NCBI GenBank assembly: GCA_035263645.1
Contig: DATFRD010000219.1
Location: 1-5,461, forward strand
DNA length: 5,461 bases
Reading direction: 5' to 3'
From: CF-161 sp035263645
GTDB lineage: Bacteria; Chloroflexota; Dormibacteria; Dormibacterales; Dormibacteraceae
Of the stretch, positions 1 to 4,058 are shown one piece after another. The number at the start of each line of letters is the position of its first letter. Position 1 is the first letter of the stretch. The position numbers and the translations under genes were made by a program. The notes beneath the pieces are model-generated. The model did no database searches and was not told the DNA's origin. It saw nothing but the letters and a program-made list of their open reading frames with translations.

Positions 1-1
1 G

Positions 2-127
2 GCGCACGCCCGCCGCGGGCGCCGGGACGCGGCCGGGGCCGACCGGCCGGCGCCGGCGGAGGAGACCGTGCGCTCGGGCAGCGACCGGCAGCCCGGACGC
101 ACCGTCCGGCTGCGCGTCCGGCGGTGA
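2..127 (+). CDS. C-terminal end of an unidentified upstream gene (5' end outside window)
   Basis: The frame beginning at base 2 is open from the left edge to a TGA at 125-127 and gives 41 residues ending T-V-R-L-R-V-R-R. I see only one codon out of 41 with A or T in third position (GGA). The neighbouring frame 1, also open here, has about eleven, so frame 2 is the likely coding frame. The visible tail is Arg/Ala/Pro-rich with no domain I can name. It directly precedes an eCIS-type AAA+ ATPase and overlaps its possible start codon, so it is probably in the same operon. In known eCIS loci the gene at this place is often a structural or DUF4255-type protein, but nothing visible proves that here. 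Product unknown. Confidence 0.6.
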   Translation, partial: AHARRGRRDAAGADRPAPAEETVRSGSDRQPGRTVRLRVRR

Positions 128-130
128 TGA
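124..130 (+). promoter_or_regulatory. Overlapping stop/start junction (translational coupling)
   Basis: The sequence GTGATGA holds the upstream stop TGA (125-127), a GTG start overlapping it (124-126) and an ATG start sharing its last base (127-129). GTG and ATG are in the same frame, that of the ATPase. Such overlaps usually mean coupled translation within an operon. No strong Shine-Dalgarno sequence precedes them, which fits re-initiation rather than independent initiation. Confidence 0.5.
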
Positions 131-2433
131 AAGGACCCTCCCCCCTTGCGGGGGAGGTGGCCGCGCCAGCGGCCGGAGGGGGGTCCGGATTGGGAGGGCG
201 CTCCCCTGGTCCGCCGATGAACGGAAGCTCCAGCGCGGGTGTGGTGCACGGTACGTCTGCTGCGGACCCCCCCTCCCCACCCCAGGAAATCCGCACCCCA
301 CCACCGCGATTTCCTGGGGACCCCGGGTCCGGCCCTGACGGGCCACCTCCCCCGCAAGGGGGGAGGGACGTCAGCACCGGTGCCGACTCGCTGGCGCACC
401 TGCTGGGCCGGCTGGAGGTGGTGGGCCGGCGGGTGGGGGCCGCCGTGCGGTGGCGGCGGGCGGCCGACCCCGACCCCGGCGACCGGTTCCGCGGCCTCCA
501 CATCTCGCCCGCCCAGGTCGAGGCCCTGCTGGCCGGCCAGCCGCCGCCGGTGCCGCCCGACGCCGAGTCGGCCGCCCTGCTGGCCGCGGTCGAGGCGAGG
601 GCCGACCGGGCGGAGGCGGCAGGAGCCGACCTCCGGCTGCGCCGCCTGGCGCGGACGTTCGGCCTCGCCGAGCTCGAGGTGGAGCTCCTGCTGATCGCCC
701 TGGCGCCGGACCTCGACCGCCGGTTCGAGCGGCTGTACGGCTACCTGCACGACGACGTCTCCCGGCGCCGCGCCAGCGTCGGCCTGTGGCTGGAACTCTG
801 CGGGCTGGAGGCGGCGAGCGCGGCGGCGTGGAGGGCCCTGGCGGCCGGCGCCCCCCTGACCATTTGCCGGCTGGTCCTGGTCGAAGAGCCGGAGCGGCCC
901 TTCCTGACCAGGGCGCTCAGGGTGCCCGACCGCATCGCCGCCTTCCTCGTGGGCGAGGACGCGCCGGACGCCGCCCTGCAAGAGCTCGTCCGGGAATGCG
1001 ACCCCGAACCGGCGTCGAAGACGCCCCTGGCACGCGCCCTGGCGAGCGGGGTCCGGCTCGTCCACCTGCGCGAGCGCCACGGGTCGGCCGCGGCGCCCCT
1101 GGCGGCCGGCGCGCTGGTGGCGGTGGGCCTCGAGGTGGTGGCGCTCGACCTCCGGGGCCTCCGTCCGGACGAGGACCTGGGCGCGCTGGCCGCCGTCGCG
1201 GCGCGCGAGGCCCTGCTGCGCCGCGCCGGCCTGGTGGCGGGCCCCATCGACGCCATCGCCGCCAGGGACCCCGGCGCCGTCCGCGCGCTCGCCGACCTGC
1301 CGGGGACCGTGATCCTGTTCGGCGCCGGAACGTGGGACCCGGCGTGGTCCCGGCAGGTGCCGTACCGGTGCGACGCGCCGCCGCCGGGGCCGGACGCCCG
1401 AGCCGCGCTGTGGGCGGCCGAGCTGAACGAAGCCGGCGCCCCGGGCCTGGACGCCGCGGCGGTGACGCGGCCCTTCCGCCTGACGTCCGAGCAGGTGCGG
1501 CGGGCGGCCTCGGCGGCGCGCCTGCAGGCCCGAGCGGCCGGCCGGCCCCTGGACGGGGACGACCTGCGGGCCGGGGCCCGGGCCCAGAACGCGGCCGGGC
1601 TGGAGCGGCTGGCCCGACGCATGGAGCCGGCTGTCTCATTTGACGACCTGGTCCTGCCCGCCGACGTGGCCGGGCAGCTGCGAGACCTCACCGTGCGGGC
1701 GCGCCACCGCGAGCTCGTGCTGGAGCGGTGGGGCATGGCGGGCGCGTCGTCCCGGCGTCGCGGCCTCACCGCCCTCTTCGCAGGCGCGTCGGGGACCGGC
1801 AAGACGATGGCGGCCGAGGCGCTGGCTGGCGAGATGGGCCTCGACCTGTACGTCGTGGACCTGGCCAGCGTGGTGGACAAGTACGTCGGCGAGACGGAGA
1901 AGAACCTGGACCGGATCTTCGCCGAGGCGGAGAGCGTGAACGGCGTGCTGCTCTTCGACGAGGCGGACGCCCTCTTCGGGAAGCGGTCGGAGGTGAGCGA
2001 CGCCCATGACCGCTACGCGAACGTCGAGGTTGCCTACCTTCTGCAGCGGATGGAGCTGTTCGAGGGCATCGCGATCCTGGCCACCAACCTCCGCTCGAAC
2101 CTGGACGAGGCGTTCGCCCGCCGCCTCGACCTGCTGATCGACTTCCCCGAGCCCGAGGCGGAGCACCGGCTGCGGCTCTGGCGCCGCTGCCTGGGCAGCG
2201 CGGCGCCGTGCGCCGACGACCTGGACCTGGAGTTCCTCGCCCGCGCGTTCAAGCTCTCGGGCGGCAACATCCGGAACATCGTGGTCTCCGCCGCGTACGC
2301 GGCGGCAGACGACGGCACCCCGATCTCGATGGGCCATCTCGCCCGGGCCACCGAGCGCGAGTACCGCAAGCTGGGTCGGATGGTCGTGGAATCGGAGTTC
2401 GGCCGCTACTACGACCTGGTCAGACGCAGCTGA
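124..2433 (+). CDS. eCIS-type AAA+ ATPase (Afp15/Pvc15-like)
   Basis: 769 codons from GTG 124. The catalytic AAA+ module is intact: Walker A G-A-S-G-T-G-K-T (residues 554-561), Walker B L-L-F-D-E-A-D with D612/E613, sensor-1 Asn in A-T-N-L (N655), paired arginines A-R-R-L (R666/R667) and sensor-2-like S-G-G-N-I-R (R717). An N-terminal helical/winged region carries R-F-R-G-L-H-I-S (121-128), familiar from ATPases of extracellular contractile injection systems. Residues ~310-405 look like a first AAA module with its P-loop lost. In the family the ATPase is cytosolic and is thought to help assembly or cargo loading of the particle. Start is uncertain: codons 1-81 lie largely in an inverted-repeat block and about 25 of them end in A/T, against one of the next ~60. 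Family-like sequence begins near residue 89 (S-L-A-H-L-L), which would give about 680 residues. GTG 124 is kept because it overlaps the upstream stop and no in-frame ATG or ribosome-bound GTG lies between the repeats and the domain. Alternative starts: ATG 217, GTG 241/244, CTG 391. Confidence 0.88.
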   Translation: MMKGPSPLAGEVAAPAAGGGSGLGGRSPGPPMNGSSSAGVVHGTSAADPPSPPQEIRTPPPRFPGDPGSGPDGPPPPQGGRDVSTGADSLAHLLGRLEVVGRRVGAAVRWRRAADPDPGDRFRGLHISPAQVEALLAGQPPPVPPDAESAALLAAVEARADRAEAAGADLRLRRLARTFGLAELEVELLLIALAPDLDRRFERLYGYLHDDVSRRRASVGLWLELCGLEAASAAAWRALAAGAPLTICRLVLVEEPERPFLTRALRVPDRIAAFLVGEDAPDAALQELVRECDPEPASKTPLARALASGVRLVHLRERHGSAAAPLAAGALVAVGLEVVALDLRGLRPDEDLGALAAVAAREALLRRAGLVAGPIDAIAARDPGAVRALADLPGTVILFGAGTWDPAWSRQVPYRCDAPPPGPDARAALWAAELNEAGAPGLDAAAVTRPFRLTSEQVRRAASAARLQARAAGRPLDGDDLRAGARAQNAAGLERLARRMEPAVSFDDLVLPADVAGQLRDLTVRARHRELVLERWGMAGASSRRRGLTALFAGASGTGKTMAAEALAGEMGLDLYVVDLASVVDKYVGETEKNLDRIFAEAESVNGVLLFDEADALFGKRSEVSDAHDRYANVEVAYLLQRMELFEGIAILATNLRSNLDEAFARRLDLLIDFPEPEAEHRLRLWRRCLGSAAPCADDLDLEFLARAFKLSGGNIRNIVVSAAYAAADDGTPISMGHLARATEREYRKLGRMVVESEFGRYYDLVRRS
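135..186 (+). repeat. Repeat unit A
   Basis: Begins CCCTCCCCCCTTGCGGGGGAGG, read as two parts: a C-run arm (136-145) and a G-run arm closing a hairpin over TTGC. It continues into GGCCGC-GCCA-GCGGCC (159-172; 6-bp stem, 4-nt loop with one shared G/C boundary) and ends GGAGGGGGGTCC (175-186). The end can pair back with GGACCC at 133-138, giving a branched fold. Confidence 0.65.
192..205. repeat. Short hairpin between repeat units A and B
   Basis: GGGAG (192-196), loop GGCG, CTCCC (201-205). It lies in the 77-bp spacer 187-263 between the two repeat units. I see no convincing promoter in the rest of that spacer. It also contains the in-frame ATG 217 and GTG 241/244, none with a well-placed ribosome binding site. 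Confidence 0.35.
264..368 (-). repeat. Repeat unit B, inverted relative to A
   Basis: Read on the minus strand it starts TCCCTCCCCCC, shares 27 bp exactly with unit A, continues into GTGGCCCGTCAGGGCCGG (minus strand of 329-346) and ends GGAGGGGGGGTCC (minus strand of 264-276). Relative to A it has about 50 extra bases, which form the 12-bp hairpin at 280-319. Confidence 0.65.
280..319. repeat. Perfect 12-bp hairpin inside unit B
   Basis: CCCCAGGAAATC (280-291) and GATTTCCTGGGG (308-319) are perfect reverse complements around a 16-nt loop. No U-tract follows, so it is not a classical intrinsic terminator. In the ATPase frame it would be translated as a Pro-rich stretch (P-Q-E-I-R-T-P-P-P-R-F-P-G). 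Confidence 0.7.
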
Positions 2434-2455
2434 CCTGGCGGCTGGCGCACGGCGC

Positions 2456-2470
2456 GGAGCGGCGCGCTCC
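2456..2470. terminator. Weak hairpin between convergent genes
   Basis: GGAGCG (2456-2461) and CGCTCC (2465-2470) pair perfectly across a 3-nt loop, in the 41-bp gap between the ATPase stop and the stop of the opposing DUF4157 gene. The place suits a shared bidirectional terminator, but the stem is short and there is no U-tract on either side. Confidence 0.3.
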
Positions 2471-2474
2471 CCCG

Positions 2475-3149
2475 TCAGGCAGGGAGGTCCTCCACCTCCT
2501 TCTCCTCCTCGACCTCTGCGGCCCGCTGGGCCACGAGCGTCTGGAGCGTCTCCTCGTCGTACTCGCCGGCGCCGGCGCGCTGGGCGGCCACCCCCTCCCC
2601 CGCCATCGCCTGGTCGGCGGCTCGCTCGGCTGCCCGCTCGAACGGGTCGCCGGGCTCGCTCACGCTGATGCCGCCCGGAGCCGGGATCCCGGCGACCGGG
2701 CCGGCCCTCTGCTGCACGACGTGCGCCAGCTCGTGAGCGAGCACGTGCCGGCCGGCCGGGGTGTCGGGCTGGTAGGCGCCTCTGCGGAACACAACGTCCT
2801 CGCCGACCGTGTACGCCTGGGCGCTGACGGACCGCGCCGACTCGTCCGCCCGGGCCCCGGTGTGGATCCGCACCTCTGAGAAGTCGGCGCCCAGGCGGCC
2901 CTCCAGGAACGACCGGGCGCCGGGATCGAGCGGGCTGCCGCCGCCGGAGCCGACCACCTCACGCACCGGCGAGACGCCGGCCTCCTCCTCGCCGGCCAGC
3001 AGGGCGCTCACGCTCTCGTTGCCGGCCAGCCGCTGCAGCCCGAGCACCGAGGACGGGAGGTCGTGGCGGGACGCGTCGCCGACGTCCGCCGGCCGCTGCT
3101 GCGGCCGCATCGCCCGCACGGCCGCACGCTCGAACTCGTGCGCATCCAT
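2475..3149 (-). CDS. eCIS_core (DUF4157) domain protein with HELAH motif
   Basis: 224 residues from ATG 3149. The hallmark is V-L-A-H-E-L-A-H-V-V-Q-Q, a zincin-like HExxH (H139, E140, H143), preceded by an F-L-E-G-R-L-G-A-D-F block with V-R-I-H-T-G (about residues 81-98), the usual order in DUF4157/eCIS_core. Upstream is G-L-Q-R-L-A-G-N-E-S-V (37-47), the LQRxxGNxxV motif often seen in these proteins. After the core come D-P-F-E-R-A-A-E-R-A-A-D and a Glu-rich tail ending E-V-E-D-L-P-A. There is no signal peptide or membrane segment and no toxin domain, so the protein is essentially core alone. DUF4157 proteins are strongly linked to eCIS loci, as cargo, cargo carriers or accessory proteins; whether HExxH is catalytic is not established here. 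The gene converges on the ATPase. Alternative starts: ATG 3158, and GTG 3221, which has a GGAGGG ten bases upstream but adds 24 residues with more A/T-ending codons. Confidence 0.85.
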   Translation of the reverse strand: MDAHEFERAAVRAMRPQQRPADVGDASRHDLPSSVLGLQRLAGNESVSALLAGEEEAGVSPVREVVGSGGGSPLDPGARSFLEGRLGADFSEVRIHTGARADESARSVSAQAYTVGEDVVFRRGAYQPDTPAGRHVLAHELAHVVQQRAGPVAGIPAPGGISVSEPGDPFERAAERAADQAMAGEGVAAQRAGAGEYDEETLQTLVAQRAAEVEEEKEVEDLPA

Positions 3150-3156
3150 CGAGCGC

Positions 3157-3185
3157 ATCACAGCGCGCGCGCCCACCCCCGTCAA
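3157..3185 (-). promoter_or_regulatory. Candidate promoter for a leaderless DUF4157 transcript
   Basis: On the minus strand TTGACG (3185-3180) is followed after exactly 17 bases by TGTGAT (3162-3157), then 7 bases, then ATG 3149. The -35 matches 5 of 6 consensus bases and the -10 matches 4 of 6. Transcription would start at or next to the ATG. No Shine-Dalgarno sequence precedes that ATG, which is consistent with leaderless translation, common in high-GC Gram-positive lineages. Confidence 0.4.
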
Positions 3186-3230
3186 GCGCCGAGCGAGCAG
3201 AATCGCTGCCCCTTCGGGCACCCTCCTGTG

Positions 3231-3321
3231 TCCCTCCCCCCGCTGGGGTGGCCCGCCAGGGCCGGTGGGGGGGTTGAGCGCCCAGCCCCTCCCCCAACCC
3301 CTCCCGCGAGGGGAGGGGGTC
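3231..3321 (+). repeat. Repeat unit C, related to units A and B
   Basis: Starts TCCCTCCCCCC like inverted unit B, contains GTGGCCCGCCAGGGCCGG (3248-3265; 17 of 18 bases match the minus strand of 329-346), and ends GGGGAGGGGGTCC like the other copies. GGCCC/GGGCC (3250-3254, 3259-3263) form a small hairpin. It fills most of the 183-bp gap between the LuxR-type gene and ATG 3149, and the rest of that gap holds the promoter candidate. The 3' half (from ~3284) is a second C-run/G-run hairpin not seen in A. Confidence 0.65.
3298..3313 (-). terminator. Hairpin just after the LuxR-type gene
   Basis: CCCCTC (3298-3303) and GAGGGG (3308-3313) form a 6-bp GC-only stem with a 4-nt loop, starting 19 bases past the stop codon on the minus strand. 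It is part of repeat unit C. It has only TT and then a G-run after it, so any termination would be factor-assisted or weak. Confidence 0.3.
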
Positions 3322-3332
3322 CAAACCTTCGT

Positions 3333-4004
3333 CTATATGAGTCCCTGCCGCAGTGCATAGGCGACCGCGTGGGTGCGGTTGCGAAGGTTCAGGCGGCTCG
3401 TCAGGTCGTGCACCACGTTCTTGACGGTGCGCTCCGAGAGGAACAGCTGGCGGCCCACCTCGGCCGTGTCCAGCCCGTCCGCGAGCAGGCGCAGAACGCG
3501 CACCTCGCGATCGGTCAGGCCCGAGAACGTGAGGCCGCGCGGGGCCAGCACCTGCCGCTGCAGCCGTCCCACCTGGCCGAGCAGCCGGCCCAGCAGGTCC
3601 GGCGGCAGCGAGCCCTCGCCCGCGGCGGCGGCGCGGATCGAAGCCAGCAGGCGCTGCGGGGTGGTCTGGCCGCGGCGCAGCACGCCGCATGCGCCCGCCT
3701 CCGCGGCGGCCAGCAGGCCGGCGTCGTCGAGGCGTGCGGCCACGACCACCACGTGCTCCACCCCCCGGCGGCGCAGCGAGCGGACGCCGGCGGCAGCCTG
3801 GGGGTCCATCTCGTCGACCACGACGACTGCGACCGTGTCGGGACCGAGGTCCCGCTCGTCGACCAGCTCGACCCCGTGACCGCGGAGCTGGCTGGCCACG
3901 CCATCCCGTGACAGCGGGTCGCAGGCAGACACGAACAGCGCGATGCGATCTCGGGCCGGCTCCAGGCAGGCCATGCCCGACCGCCCCTCGACGTCCTTCT
4001 CCAT
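3333..4004 (-). CDS. LuxR/NarL-type regulator with degenerate receiver domain
   Basis: 223 residues from ATG 4004. The C-terminus (163-223) is a clear LuxR/GerE helix-turn-helix: L-T-D-R-E-V-R-V-L-R-L-L-A-D-G-L, then L-S-E-R-T-V-K-N-V-V and A-V-A-Y-A-L-R-Q-G-L-I. The N-terminus has the length and pattern of a response-regulator receiver. D64 in V-V-V-D-E-M-D-P sits where the phospho-acceptor is expected, but the usual acidic pair is replaced by A-C (27-28), the switch Ser/Thr after strand 4 by Ala (~89-90), and the invariant Lys by Arg (110-111). Phosphorylation control is therefore doubtful. No histidine kinase gene is visible in the window. The start lies 49 bp from the SARP stop, so the two may be co-transcribed. 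An alternative start is ATG 3974 (213 residues), which has GAGGGG nine bases upstream; ATG 4004 has no clear ribosome binding site. The last two sense codons (CTC, ATA) precede TAG. Target genes are unknown; the adjacent DUF4157 gene is an obvious candidate. Confidence 0.82.
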   Translation of the reverse strand: MEKDVEGRSGMACLEPARDRIALFVSACDPLSRDGVASQLRGHGVELVDERDLGPDTVAVVVVDEMDPQAAAGVRSLRRRGVEHVVVVAARLDDAGLLAAAEAGACGVLRRGQTTPQRLLASIRAAAAGEGSLPPDLLGRLLGQVGRLQRQVLAPRGLTFSGLTDREVRVLRLLADGLDTAEVGRQLFLSERTVKNVVHDLTSRLNLRNRTHAVAYALRQGLI

Positions 4005-4040
4005 GTGCCCGCGGAGTGTCGCAGACGTGACTTCTCGGGC

Positions 4041-4058
4041 AGTCAACGCGGAGTCAAC
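4041..4058 (-). promoter_or_regulatory. Two GTTGACT heptamers with 11-bp period (candidate SARP operator)
   Basis: On the minus strand GTTGACT occurs at 4058-4052 and again at 4047-4041, an exact 7-bp direct repeat with 4-bp spacing. SARP regulators are known to bind tandem heptamers with this 11-bp period close to the -35 region. The first copy overlaps the SARP stop codon; the pair ends 36 bases before ATG 4004. TTGACT itself resembles a -35 box, but I see no good -10 at the right distance. Confidence 0.35.

Larger units (their letters stand above)
136..367. mobile_element. 232-bp inverted-repeat-bounded block (MITE-like candidate)
   Basis: Bases 136-162 and 341-367 are exact reverse complements over 27 bp and bound an interior of 178 bp. 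The interior contains further hairpins and no separate gene. Both ends belong to one G/C-run repeat family, so the block may be one composite miniature element or two copies inserted in opposite orientation. I see no clear target-site duplication: left flank ...GATGAAAGGA, right flank ACGTCAGC.... The block overlaps the 5' end of the ATPase reading frame without a stop. It carries no transposase. Calling it mobile is inference from its structure and from a related copy at 3231-3321. Confidence 0.45.

Noticed and set aside
280..319. Intrinsic terminator between the upstream gene and the ATPase gene
   Set aside because: Stem is strong but no U-tract follows on either strand, and the reading frame passes through it; it is better described as part of the repeat unit.
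136..367. CRISPR-like or tandem repeat array
   Set aside because: Repeats are inverted and not evenly spaced direct repeats; there are no spacers of constant length and no cas genes in the window.
450..1643. 397-codon open frame on the plus strand in another phase of the ATPase gene
   Set aside because: Its translation is almost only Arg, Gly, Pro and Ala; the ATPase frame has all motifs and the right third-position bias.
741..1880. Long open frame antisense to the ATPase gene
   Set aside because: Arg/Ala/Ser-rich translation without recognisable domains; it mirrors the codon structure of the convincing AAA+ gene on the other strand, as expected at this GC content.
2809..3360. Open frame on the plus strand opposite the DUF4157 gene
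   Set aside because: No domain, runs through repeat unit C, and is antisense to a gene with a clear HELAH core.
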